From Acinetobacter brisouioides (lineage in GTDB: Bacteria; Pseudomonadota; Gammaproteobacteria; Pseudomonadales; Moraxellaceae): a stretch of DNA of 64,000 bases. The stretch's first letter is position 1. The number at the start of each line of letters is the position of its first letter. The position numbers and the translations under genes were made by a program. The stretch is from NCBI RefSeq assembly GCF_004331075.1, contig NZ_SJNX01000002.1:372001-436000 (forward strand). Reading direction: 5' to 3'. The notes beneath the pieces are model-generated. The model made no database searches, had not been told where the DNA came from, and worked only from the letters and a program-made list of their open reading frames with translations. This document shows, piece after piece, positions 9,255 through 19,141 of this stretch.

Positions 9255-9725
9255 TTACAACACTTTGAAGCCTTGTTGACGCCAAGCTTCATACACGATA
9301 ACTGCTGTGGCATTCGACAAATTCAAGCTGCGAGAGTTTTCTGCCATTGGCAGGCGAATCCATTGTTCTTTTGGAAACATGAGACGTACATGTTCTGGCA
9401 AGCCACGTGTTTCAGGCCCCATCAGCAATGCCACAGGACGATTTAAATCAACAGTATGCGGAATTGCTGAACCTTTGGTCGTCAATGGGAAAATATGCTC
9501 TACGCCCTGACTTGCCAAGTTCTCAAGGCACTGCTCAAAATTGTCCCAGATTTTCATACGTGCATATTCGTGATAGTCCAACCCTGCACGCTTGAGTTTT
9601 TTGTCATCCAGTTCAAAACCTAAAGGCTTGATCAAGTGTAACTGAGCACCCGTATTGGCACATAAACGAATGATATTTCCTGTATTACTTGGAATTTCAG
9701 GTTCGTACAAAACCACATGAATCAC
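9255..9725 (-). CDS. trmL: tRNA (cytidine(34)-2'-O)-methyltransferase TrmL
   Basis: A 156-residue minimal SPOUT methyltransferase that 2'-O-methylates the wobble base of tRNA-Leu using S-adenosylmethionine. The start [23 protein letters not shown], the knot motif [11 protein letters not shown] near residue 100 and the final [13 protein letters not shown] are all family landmarks. Length is that of E. coli TrmL (YibK). It lies 36 bases downstream of cysG on the same strand, so it may share that transcript. Confidence 0.93.
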   Translation of the reverse strand: MIHVVLYEPEIPSNTGNIIRLCANTGAQLHLIKPLGFELDDKKLKRAGLDYHEYARMKIWDNFEQCLENLASQGVEHIFPLTTKGSAIPHTVDLNRPVALLMGPETRGLPEHVRLMFPKEQWIRLPMAENSRSLNLSNATAVIVYEAWRQQGFKVL

Positions 9726-9761
9726 AACTTTTCTCGACTTTTTCTACAGAAGTTACTGCAA

Positions 9762-11135
9762 CTACTGCCACTGTAACTGTTCACGTAAATGCACGACTTC
9801 ACCAATAATGGTCAAAGTTGGTGCTTGAATTTGATATTCGGTGACTTTACTGGCAATATCCGCCAATGTTCCCACAACGACTTTCTGATCGGGTGTTGTC
9901 CCCTTAGAAATGAGTGCTACAGGCATATCTGGGCGCTGACCATGGGCAATCAGTTGTTGGCTAATTTTTTCCAGTCCCACCAAACCCATATACAACACCA
10001 GCGTCTGGTTTTCATACACCAGTTCATCCCAAGGCAGCTCAGGGGAACCTTCTTTAAGATGTCCTGTCAGAAAACGTACACTTTGAGCATAGTCACGATG
10101 TGTTAATGGAATACCTGCATAAGCTGAACAGCCTGATGCCGCGGTAATCCCTGGCACAACCTGAAAAGGTACACCCGCAGCAAATAATTCCTGAATTTCT
10201 TCGCCACCACGTCCAAAAATAAATGGATCACCACCTTTTAGGCGGCATACTCGTTTGCCCTGTTGTGCATATTCAACCAATAAGGCATTAATACCATCTT
10301 GAGGGACACTATGATTAGAACGTGCTTTACCTACATATAGCTTTTCAGCATCGCGGCGGCATAACTCTAAAATAGGTGCAGAGACCAAACGGTCATAAAT
10401 CACCACATCCGCCTGTTGCATGAGGCGTAAGGCCTTGAGCGTCAATAGTTCAGGGTCACCTGGCCCTGCTCCGACCAAATACACTTCACCTTTGGGTGCT
10501 GTCCACTCTGCCAATGCCTGTTGTAGCATCTGATTGGCTTTTTCCAAGTTGTCATTAAACACTTGTTCTTTGAGAGGACTTGCATACAGTTCTTCCCAAA
10601 ACACCCGACGCTGATCAGGGTTGGGAATTTTTTCTTTCACAGCTTTGCGCCAGTGTCCCGAAAATTTTGCCAGTTTGCCTAAACCATGCGGCAATAAACT
10701 TTCAATCTGGGTACGTAACTGACGGGACAGTACTGGAGATGTGCCATTTGAAGCAACAGAAACCACCAAAGGCGAACGATCAATAATCGCAGGCACCATA
10801 AAACGACAGTGCGGAATATCATCTACACTATTGACCAATAGGTTACGCTGCTCACACAAATCAAAAACCAGATGATTTACTTTAGCCTGATTTGTTGCGG
10901 CAATGACGAGACGATAAGGATGCTCTAAATCAGTTTCAACAAATGCATGTTGCAGGAATTTCCCTGTTGATTTATGCACAATCTCAAGCAGATTTTCATC
11001 GATTTCAGGTGCAACCACATCAATGATTGCCCCTGCTTTATGTAACAAAATCGCTTTGCGGTAGGCAATATGCCCACCACCAACGATCAAACAACGCTGC
11101 TGCTGCAACTTGAGCGAGATTGGAAAAATTTCCAC
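9762..11135 (-). CDS. cysG: Siroheme synthase CysG (uroporphyrin-III methyltransferase/dehydrogenase/ferrochelatase)
   Basis: A 457-residue fusion enzyme. Residues 1-200 form the CysGB part, with the NAD-binding GGGHIAYRKA near residue 20 and the SVASNGTSPVLSRQLR stretch. Residues 215-457 form the CysGA methyltransferase with YLVGAGPGDPELLTLKA, CRLKGGDPFIFGRGGEE and ITAASGCSAYAGIPLTHR. Together they turn uroporphyrinogen III into siroheme for sulfite and nitrite reductases. The start is a GTG at 11135 behind GGAG. The gene lies 54 bases downstream of serS on the same strand. Confidence 0.95.
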   Translation of the reverse strand: MEIFPISLKLQQQRCLIVGGGHIAYRKAILLHKAGAIIDVVAPEIDENLLEIVHKSTGKFLQHAFVETDLEHPYRLVIAATNQAKVNHLVFDLCEQRNLLVNSVDDIPHCRFMVPAIIDRSPLVVSVASNGTSPVLSRQLRTQIESLLPHGLGKLAKFSGHWRKAVKEKIPNPDQRRVFWEELYASPLKEQVFNDNLEKANQMLQQALAEWTAPKGEVYLVGAGPGDPELLTLKALRLMQQADVVIYDRLVSAPILELCRRDAEKLYVGKARSNHSVPQDGINALLVEYAQQGKRVCRLKGGDPFIFGRGGEEIQELFAAGVPFQVVPGITAASGCSAYAGIPLTHRDYAQSVRFLTGHLKEGSPELPWDELVYENQTLVLYMGLVGLEKISQQLIAHGQRPDMPVALISKGTTPDQKVVVGTLADIASKVTEYQIQAPTLTIIGEVVHLREQLQWQ

Positions 11136-11189
11136 AACAACTCCCTAACTTTCAATCTGATCGTCTTTAAGCAAAAATCGTGCACAAAA

Positions 11190-12467
<1,278 letters not shown>

Positions 12468-12566
12468 TCAAATTGCATAAAAAAGACTGGGTATAGTGTA
12501 AGCGCTTCATTCTAAAAAATACAGTCACCTGTGATGAATCCTGCAGCTGAGCTACAGGATCAATGA

Positions 12567-13334
12567 CTATTTAGGTAAATATTCAGCGCGAATCAAACCT
12601 TTTGCCATCGAATACGGTAGCGTGAGTTCTGTCATACCTTCGGCATAAGATGCAAGCTCATACAATGGATACACGAAAACAATACCATTGGCACCGTAAT
12701 AAAAATTATCGGTAATTTCCAGTTTATCTTGGGTAATTTGATGCTGCGTAAACCAGTTCTGATTGGCTTCATACAAGGCATTCAGAAGTTTTTGCTGGAC
12801 TTGGGTTTGTAACAGATCATCCACCATAATGCGTTTCTTGGTTTTTAGATCAAAAATCACATATTCCTTATGGTACATGCCATGCGCGGCGCCCTGATTA
12901 TAAGTTTCCGACTCAATCACAAATGAGGCCAGGTTGGCATTTTGCCCTAAATAACGCACCAGAGCGCTGTTCGAACTTTGAGTTAAATGCTGTGCCTGAC
13001 TGGCTGTTGGTTCAGATGCAGGTGGGTTAAACGCCAGTGGAAAATTTTTCTTAAACCGTTTTAAGAAGAACGCATCAATCCAATCTACATTGGTTTGTAC
13101 CGTTGCCAATTGATAAGATGTGCATTCATCATTCTCACACACTTCCACTTTAGGCAAAACAATAGGCTGAGTTTTTGCCTGAATTAATGGAATGTTTGCA
13201 ACTTGTGACTGACTTTGACTGGCCGATGAAGTTTCTTGAGTATGTTGAGATTGCTGACTGTCATGGCAAGCACTCAATACGCTTACTAAGACTGCCCCAA
13301 CACAGCAATTGAGTATTTTATGCTTATAATTCAA
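12567..13334 (-). CDS. RsiV-like (DUF3298/DUF4163) lipoprotein
   Basis: A 255-residue predicted lipoprotein: a short signal with the lipobox LSAC and Cys at residue 23, followed by a Ser/Gln-rich linker of about 25 residues. The rest fits the DUF4163/DUF3298 pair, as seen in the RsiV extracytoplasmic domain, with the conserved YNQGAAHGMYHKEYVIFDLKTKKRI stretch and the C-terminal GIVFVYPLYELASYAEG. In RsiV this domain binds lysozyme; there is no anti-sigma domain or sigma factor gene here, so a free-standing envelope role is more likely. Confidence 0.75.
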   Translation of the reverse strand: MNYKHKILNCCVGAVLVSVLSACHDSQQSQHTQETSSASQSQSQVANIPLIQAKTQPIVLPKVEVCENDECTSYQLATVQTNVDWIDAFFLKRFKKNFPLAFNPPASEPTASQAQHLTQSSNSALVRYLGQNANLASFVIESETYNQGAAHGMYHKEYVIFDLKTKKRIMVDDLLQTQVQQKLLNALYEANQNWFTQHQITQDKLEITDNFYYGANGIVFVYPLYELASYAEGMTELTLPYSMAKGLIRAEYLPK

Positions 13335-13409
13335 TGTGCAACTCCCTCAGATTCAGCGATCTTGTCACTATAAGGGATTTGACTGTTAAACTGTGTTGCA
13401 TTCTTGATA

Positions 13410-13440
13410 AACAAAAAAAAGCCTGCGTATTGCAGGCTCT
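13410..13440 (-). terminator. Intrinsic terminator of lolA
   Basis: On the minus strand, stem GCCTGC/GCAGGC followed by a run of T (plus-strand A-run 13413-13420), starting about 17 bases after the lolA stop. Confidence 0.8.
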
Positions 13441-13456
13441 TTGACTTAAAAAATCA

Positions 13457-14152
13457 TTACTGATCAATAATATCTGTGCCTTTAGGCGGGGTAAAATTAA
13501 AAATCGATGCAGGAATGCTGACGTTTTTCGCAGCATTGGTAAACCGTATTGTCGTGGTTTGCCCCAAAGAATCATTCAAAATCATAAACGCTGGCGTACC
13601 ATTTGCAGAAAAGCTGATACTCAAATTCAGAAATGCACTGTCTTTGGCTTTTGGCGTCAAGATATAGTAGGTTTTACTGTGGTCTGGCTGACTCACTCGA
13701 TAAGACTGCATAATCTGACTAGTATTGCCTGAAAGTAGCAATGCAGGCGTATTCGCGACCTGATCACTCAAACTTTGACGAACGGCTTGCTGTAAGTCTG
13801 GATCATAAATCCATACCGTTTTTCCTGTGGTTACAATGGTTTGTTTCGATGGTGCTGTGGTTTCCCAGAAGAATTTTCCTGGGCGAGCGACTTTCATCGT
13901 CCCACGGAATGTCTGGTTCAAATGCTGTGCAGTTAGCCCTTTCTTCTGTACTGTTTTTTTACCATTGCTTTTGGTTGTTTGTTCAAAGCTTGCACTCAAG
14001 CTATGCAAACCCGTTAATTGTCTGACTAAATTTTGAGTAGCTTGCTGTTCTGAAGCGGCAACTGGTGCTGCGAAAACTGTTGTACTTACTACTGGAGCCA
14101 AAGTCACGGCACCAAGCACCACGGCACAAAATGTTTTACGAAGCATATTCAT
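13457..14152 (-). CDS. lolA: Outer-membrane lipoprotein carrier protein LolA
   Basis: A 231-residue periplasmic chaperone that takes lipoproteins from LolCDE and hands them to LolB. It has a typical signal peptide (residues 1-29, ending FAA-A), then LHSLSASFEQTT, FRGTMKVARPGKFFWETTAPSKQTIVTTGKTVWIYDPDLQQA and the C-terminal IRFTNAAKNVSIPASIFNFTPPKGTDII, which follow LolA from end to end. Two in-frame ATGs (14152 and 14146) lie behind AAGGTG; the first is used here. It has its own terminator. Confidence 0.92.
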   Translation of the reverse strand: MNMLRKTFCAVVLGAVTLAPVVSTTVFAAPVAASEQQATQNLVRQLTGLHSLSASFEQTTKSNGKKTVQKKGLTAQHLNQTFRGTMKVARPGKFFWETTAPSKQTIVTTGKTVWIYDPDLQQAVRQSLSDQVANTPALLLSGNTSQIMQSYRVSQPDHSKTYYILTPKAKDSAFLNLSISFSANGTPAFMILNDSLGQTTTIRFTNAAKNVSIPASIFNFTPPKGTDIIDQ

Positions 14153-14307
14153 TGATTCACCTTTTTCTTTATAAATGCAGTTGCATTGTTTGCCATACTA
14201 CTCTAGATGATAAAATCTAAGAATAGAGAATATAAGCCATTTTGTATTTGTTATAGCGGCGATTTGTGAGCATTTTCGCGATTCATGAATAAAATATGAA
14301 AATTTAA

Positions 14308-14338
14308 AGCATAAAAAAGCCTGCAAAAGCAGGCTTTC
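14308..14338 (-). terminator. Intrinsic terminator of rplU-rpmA
   Basis: Minus-strand hairpin AAAGCCTGC/GCAGGCTTT followed by T-rich sequence, 13 bases after the rpmA stop. Confidence 0.85.
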
Positions 14339-14350
14339 TCAAATCAAAGC

Positions 14351-14608
14351 TTATACAGCTTCAATTTTTACGTAGCGACGGCCAAATTGACCTTTCACTT
14401 CGAATTTTACTACGCCGTCAGCAGTAGCAAATAGAGTATGGTCGCGGCCCATACCTACATTTGCACCAGCGTGGAATTCTGTACCACGTTGACGAACAAT
14501 AATGCTTCCAGCTGATACAGTTTGACCACCGTAAGCTTTAACACCTAGCATTTTTGGGTTTGAATCACGACCGTTACGTGTCGAACCACCGGCTTTCTTG
14601 TGAGCCAT
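14351..14608 (-). CDS. rpmA: 50S ribosomal protein L27
   Basis: An 85-residue basic protein with the universal N-terminus [15 protein letters not shown], which reaches the peptidyl transferase centre, then LGVKAYGGQ and the [10 protein letters not shown] core. It follows rplU by 18 bases with a GAGGAG-like site (on the minus strand) between them, the standard L21-L27 operon. Confidence 0.97.
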   Translation of the reverse strand: MAHKKAGGSTRNGRDSNPKMLGVKAYGGQTVSAGSIIVRQRGTEFHAGANVGMGRDHTLFATADGVVKFEVKGQFGRRYVKIEAV

Positions 14609-14626
14609 GTCTCTTACTCCTCGTGA

Positions 14627-14938
14627 TTAGCCTGAAATACCAGTAATTTTCAACTCGGTAAACCATTGACGGTGACCTTGTTGTTTACGGTAATGTTTAC
14701 GACGACGCATTTTTACAATACGGATTTTGTCGTGACGACCATGACCAACCACTTCTGCAGTTACTTTAGCGCCAGCAACAACTGGAGCACCGATTTGAAT
14801 GCTTTCGCCGTTTACAACCATTAATACATCATCAAATGTAATAGTTGAACCAGTTTCAGCTTTTAACAATTCTACTTTAAGGGTTTCACCCTCAACCACA
14901 CGGTGCTGTTTACCACCGCTTTGGATTACTGCGTACAT
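14627..14938 (-). CDS. rplU: 50S ribosomal protein L21
   Basis: A 103-residue ribosomal protein starting [14 protein letters not shown], with the C-terminal [19 protein letters not shown] signature that contacts 23S rRNA. The frame is open 4 codons earlier with TTG, but GGAG lies correctly before the ATG at 14938, which gives the family length. It is the first gene of rplU-rpmA. Confidence 0.97.
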   Translation of the reverse strand: MYAVIQSGGKQHRVVEGETLKVELLKAETGSTITFDDVLMVVNGESIQIGAPVVAGAKVTAEVVGHGRHDKIRIVKMRRRKHYRKQQGHRQWFTELKITGISG

Positions 14939-15256
14939 AATGTACTCCAAACCAAGCCCGTGTCGTCGTGTCGATAAAGGGATATATCGATCTTAAAACG
15001 AACGCCACTGGGGATATAAAGGGCTAGTATTTTAAGTAAAAAACATACAAACAACAAGTAGGCATATTTATTTTTATACATTAAAAGTTAAACAGAATTA
15101 AGTGTTTGTTTTTTATTGTTTTTTATTTATTGCTTGCAAATAAAAAACCAAGAACTAAGAAAAACATCTATTTTATGGTATAAAACATGCTTTCAGTCAC
15201 AATGCATTTGCTTGTGACAGGCAGTATAAAAACGTTTTAAATAGATTTTAGGTTTT
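14939..15256. other. Divergent promoter region between rplU and ispB
   Basis: About 318 AT-rich bases with no open frame worth calling. It must hold the promoters of the L21-L27 operon (minus strand) and of ispB (plus strand). I could not assign either one with confidence; TATGGTATAAAAC at about 15174 is a candidate for ispB. Confidence 0.5.
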
Positions 15257-16240
15257 ATGTTTATGGCCATCGATTTTAAGCAAGATATTCTCGCCCCTGT
15301 TGCAGCAGACTTTGCTGCAATGGATAAATTTATCAATGAAGGAATTAGCTCTAAAGTCGCACTGGTTATGTCTGTGAGCAAGCATGTGGTTGAGGCAGGT
15401 GGCAAACGTATGCGCCCGATCATGTGTCTACTGGCTGCACAAGCCTGTGGTGAAAATGATCTAACCCAGACTCAGCGTTTAGCAGCTGTTATCGAGATGT
15501 TGCATACGGCAACATTGGTTCATGATGATGTGGTGGATGAGTCTAATTTACGTCGGGGTCGACCTACTGCCAATGCCACATGGAACAATCAAACCGCCGT
15601 TTTGGTGGGTGACTTTCTGATTGCTCGCTCTTTTGATTTGTTGGTTGACCTCAACAATATGACCTTATTAAAAGAGTTTTCAACAGGAACTTGCGAGATC
15701 GCCGAGGGCGAAGTGTTACAGCTTCAGGCGCAGCATCAACCAGATACCACAGAAGCGACTTATCTCAGCATTATTCATGGTAAAACGTCGCGCTTATTTC
15801 AACTCGCGACAGAAGGCGCTGCAATTTTAGTGGGTAAACCTGAATATCGTCAGGCACTGCAACAATATGCAGGACACTTTGGCAATGCCTTCCAAATTAT
15901 TGATGATATTTTGGACTATACTTCGGACGCTGAGACATTGGGTAAAAATATTGGCGATGATTTAATGGAAGGTAAACCGACTTTGCCATTAATCTCAGCG
16001 TTAAGTAAGACCTCAGGTACAGATCACGAAATTATTCGTAAAAGTATTGCCACAGGCGGCTTGACTGAACTTGATGACGTCATTCGTATTGTACAAAATT
16101 CTGGCGCTTTGGATTATTGTCGTTTACGTGCCCAACAAGAAACTCAGCTTGCAATTGATGCTTTAGCAATTTTACCAGAGAGTATTGCCCGTCAGGGATT
16201 ATATAATTTAGCCATGTTGGCTCTGGATCGTATTCAATAA
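15257..16240 (+). CDS. ispB: Polyprenyl diphosphate synthase (octaprenyl/nonaprenyl), IspB type
   Basis: A 327-residue trans-prenyltransferase that makes the ubiquinone side chain. Both Asp-rich motifs are intact: the first as HDDVVDES around residue 93, with the following RRGRPTAN, and the second as DDILDYTSD near residue 217, and GKRMRP near residue 50. It is divergent from rplU, the usual neighbour in gammaproteobacteria. Two in-frame ATGs (15257 and 15263) are possible; the first sits better behind AGG. The chain length (Q8 or Q9) cannot be read from this alone; Acinetobacter makes mainly Q9. Confidence 0.9.
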   Translation: MFMAIDFKQDILAPVAADFAAMDKFINEGISSKVALVMSVSKHVVEAGGKRMRPIMCLLAAQACGENDLTQTQRLAAVIEMLHTATLVHDDVVDESNLRRGRPTANATWNNQTAVLVGDFLIARSFDLLVDLNNMTLLKEFSTGTCEIAEGEVLQLQAQHQPDTTEATYLSIIHGKTSRLFQLATEGAAILVGKPEYRQALQQYAGHFGNAFQIIDDILDYTSDAETLGKNIGDDLMEGKPTLPLISALSKTSGTDHEIIRKSIATGGLTELDDVIRIVQNSGALDYCRLRAQQETQLAIDALAILPESIARQGLYNLAMLALDRIQ

Positions 16241-16254
16241 TAGACCGTGGTGAG

Positions 16255-18294
16255 ATGACTCAACAATCTATCAGCCAAATTCTGATTTATATACAGCAGC
16301 AGCTTGAATATCATTCAACTGCTGTAGATGAACAAATCCTGATTGATCTCGTTCAGCAGCTTCGTCCAGAAAACCCACGCAGTGTAGAAGAAACCAGAAG
16401 CAAGTTCGATTGTCTGTTGCAAGCATTACGACAAACACCACATAGTATTGTGAGCTTACAGCAGTATCTTTTATGTCTAATTACCCAATATCAGCAAACA
16501 AAACTGTATGCAGACATTGGGATTTTGTCCTTGGATGGTTTCTGGAATCAATTGGGACAGCGTTTTATGTCTCATATTTTGCCTCCGATTAATGACCATA
16601 CTCAGTTGCAAAACTTGCTGGAAAAAGTCTTCTTTTTACCCACTGACCATTACTGGCTCGAACAAATTGAGCTTGTTGAATGGCGAGCACTATTTCAATT
16701 ATTTAACCAGAATCAAAATCAGCAACAGCAAAAAACCCTGCTCAAACAAGATGTCATTAAAGCAATTAATGTCTTGAGTTATCGCATCAGTGGAATTGGT
16801 TTATTTCCAGAGCTCATTTATGCTGAGCCAAAGCTCACCGAATACGAATCTCCCTTTATCGCACAAAACCGTGAAATTATTGGTTTTATTAATAAGTTCA
16901 ATAACATATTACTCTCAACTCATCAGGTGAACATAGAGCAGCCTCTGGATGCAGCACAGGCATTTGTGATGATTGAACAATGTCAGACTATTGTCAGTAA
17001 TATTCGTAAATCCACCAAGCGGATTGGTGTCAGTTTAAACCTAACTTATTTGCTCACTGTTTTAGAACAGAGTCTTGAGCGGTTGGAGTTGTTACTAAAA
17101 TTATTACAAGAGTCTAAAGAGACTCGTGCCGATGGTATCCATAAACTGATCTGTGATTTGGTCACTGCCAACCACAATGAAAAAAGTGTTGGAGCGTTAC
17201 TCTCTGCTAACAGCGAATTACTAGCTTTTCAAGTCACTGAAAATGCCAGCAAGACTGGCGAAAATTATGTCAGTACTGACAAACAAGGTTTTTTTAGTAT
17301 GTACTGGGCAGCCGCAGGTGCAGGTTGCATTATTGCGTTGATGGCAACCCTAAAGATTCTGTTGTCTCGCCTAACACTTGCTCCATTCGCTCATGCATTA
17401 AGCTATAGCCTGAACTATGCTTTCGGGTTTGTATTTATTCACATCTTGCATTTCACCGTTGCCACCAAACAACCCGCCATGACTGCTGCGGCATTGGCAG
17501 CTACAGTTCAGCATCGTAAGGGCTCACGTACAGCACAGCTTGCAGAGCTGGCCGAGTTGATTGTCAATATTATACGTACACAGTTTATTGCGATTTTAGG
17601 CAATATATCGATTGCCCTACCCACTGCAGCACTCATTAGCTTTTTATGGGAAAAGATGACCGATGAGCCTTTACTCAAACATACCAAAGCTGCTGACTTG
17701 CTACACAGCCTTGACCCATTTACTTCTCTAGCAATCCCCCACGCAGCAATTGCGGGAGTATGTTTGTTTTTATCGGGCTTAATTGCAGGTTACTTTGATA
17801 ACATGGCGATTTACCGCAAAATTGGCCCACGTCTAAAAGCACATCAGCGCTTACGCGATTGGCTAGGTGAAGAACGCCTCATTAAATTTGCTGACTATGT
17901 CGAACGTAATCTGGGTGCGCTTGCGGGTAATTTCCTATTTGGAATGATGCTCGGCAGTATGGGTACGATTGGTTTTATTCTAGGCTTGCCATTAGATATT
18001 CGGCATATTGCTTTTGCTTCTGCCAATCTCATACAAGGTTTAATGTCGATCAATGAACCCCCTGATTTGGGGTTAATTCTCGTGTCTAGTTTTGGCGTCT
18101 TACTCATTGGGCTCACGAACCTGTTTGTCAGTTTTTCATTGACCATTCTTGTGGCATTACGTGCTCGACGAGTTCGTTTTGAACAATGGAAACCTCTGGC
18201 CAAACTGGTACTTACCCATTTTGTGACCCGACCAAGTGACTTTTTTTGGCCGCCTAAAACAACATCTGAAACTTCCGAACATCCTCAAAAATAA
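16255..18294 (+). CDS. Membrane protein of the 'site-specific recombinase' family (PF10136 type)
   Basis: A 679-residue protein with a soluble N-terminal half rich in Gln/Leu helices (residues 1-340) and a C-terminal half with several membrane segments, beginning near residue 347 (SMYWAAAGAGCIIALMATLKILL) and running to about 640. Landmarks are GFVFIHILHFTVATKQPAMTAAALAATV, HAAIAGVCLFLSGLIAGYFDN and GNFLFGMMLGSMGTIGFILGLPLDIRHI. Proteins with this architecture are named site-specific recombinase (Gcr) in databases, but there is no Tyr or Ser recombinase catalytic motif, and a membrane protein in this role is doubtful. The ATG at 16255 follows GGTGAG, 14 bases after ispB, so it is probably co-transcribed. 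Confidence 0.75.
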   Translation: MTQQSISQILIYIQQQLEYHSTAVDEQILIDLVQQLRPENPRSVEETRSKFDCLLQALRQTPHSIVSLQQYLLCLITQYQQTKLYADIGILSLDGFWNQLGQRFMSHILPPINDHTQLQNLLEKVFFLPTDHYWLEQIELVEWRALFQLFNQNQNQQQQKTLLKQDVIKAINVLSYRISGIGLFPELIYAEPKLTEYESPFIAQNREIIGFINKFNNILLSTHQVNIEQPLDAAQAFVMIEQCQTIVSNIRKSTKRIGVSLNLTYLLTVLEQSLERLELLLKLLQESKETRADGIHKLICDLVTANHNEKSVGALLSANSELLAFQVTENASKTGENYVSTDKQGFFSMYWAAAGAGCIIALMATLKILLSRLTLAPFAHALSYSLNYAFGFVFIHILHFTVATKQPAMTAAALAATVQHRKGSRTAQLAELAELIVNIIRTQFIAILGNISIALPTAALISFLWEKMTDEPLLKHTKAADLLHSLDPFTSLAIPHAAIAGVCLFLSGLIAGYFDNMAIYRKIGPRLKAHQRLRDWLGEERLIKFADYVERNLGALAGNFLFGMMLGSMGTIGFILGLPLDIRHIAFASANLIQGLMSINEPPDLGLILVSSFGVLLIGLTNLFVSFSLTILVALRARRVRFEQWKPLAKLVLTHFVTRPSDFFWPPKTTSETSEHPQK

Positions 18295-18423
18295 TACCCA
18301 ATACAATGTTATAGTGGCTGAAAATGCATGTATTTATAACGAAACCATGCTGATTTTTTGTTATGTTTGTTTACTTAATGTTAAAAAAAACTTGAAATAA
18401 AATTACTATAAATTTTCAGACTT

Positions 18424-18462
18424 GAAAAAAAGTGTACTGGAAAGTACACTTTACTTTCTTAA
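18424..18462 (+). terminator. Hairpin after the ispB operon
   Basis: A perfect 10-bp stem AAAGTGTACT/AGTACACTTT (18429-18438 and 18443-18452) with loop GGAA. The following tract is TTACTTTCTT, so it is an imperfect terminator. Confidence 0.6.
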
Positions 18463-18502
18463 AAATACCGTTATTCGGTGACCTCAATTGCAAGGTTTAT
18501 GC

Positions 18503-19117
18503 ATGCCGTATCTAATGTTTTGTATTGGCTGTGTTTTTTTTATTTTCAGTGTCAGTGTACTGAATTTAATGCACACTCAAATCTTAGATTATCAAATTGT
18601 CAGAATATTGAGCCTACATCGAATTGAGTGGTTAGATGTTATTGCAAAAGGCTTATCTGATCTGGGTAGTATGCCTTTTGTATTGATATTTACAACACTT
18701 TGGTGTGTTTACTGGTTGCGCATTCGACAGTATGCAATAGTCACAACAATCATTTTAGCAGTGAGTGGGAGCAGTATTATTGGCTGGACTTTAAAGTGGT
18801 ATTTTGATCGTCCACGCCCTGCCTCTATCTATCATATGGTCAATAGCTATGGCGCATCCTTTCCTAGTGGTCATAGTGTCTCTGCCGCAACACTGGCATG
18901 CCTTGCAATGATGATTTACCGACAACATCAACATTTCCGTAGTATCGCACTAATAGCATGTCTCTGGTTCATATTAATGGGAATTTCTCGAATATATCTA
19001 GGTGTGCATTACCCAACAGATGTATTGGCAGGTTGGGGCATTGGCTTTTTATGGGCCGCCTTGATTTGGCTTGGATTCATACGAATTCACATGAGTAAAA
19101 AACAATTTAATTTTTAG
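18503..19117 (+). CDS. PAP2-superfamily phosphatase, membrane-bound
   Basis: A 204-residue protein with about five to six membrane segments. The three phosphatase motifs are in order: KWYFDRPRP near residue 101, PSGHS near 124 and SRIYLGVHYPTDVLAG near 163. Such enzymes dephosphorylate undecaprenyl diphosphate, phosphatidylglycerol phosphate or other lipid phosphates; the exact substrate is open. The frame starts earlier with TTG at 18488, but ATG at 18503 lies behind AGG and begins directly with the first hydrophobic segment. It is 24 bases ahead of adeI. Confidence 0.85.
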   Translation: MPYLMFCIGCVFFIFSVSVLNLMHTQILDYQIVRILSLHRIEWLDVIAKGLSDLGSMPFVLIFTTLWCVYWLRIRQYAIVTTIILAVSGSSIIGWTLKWYFDRPRPASIYHMVNSYGASFPSGHSVSAATLACLAMMIYRQHQHFRSIALIACLWFILMGISRIYLGVHYPTDVLAGWGIGFLWAALIWLGFIRIHMSKKQFNF

Positions 19118-19141
19118 AAAAAATCTAAAAGAGGTGTAAGA

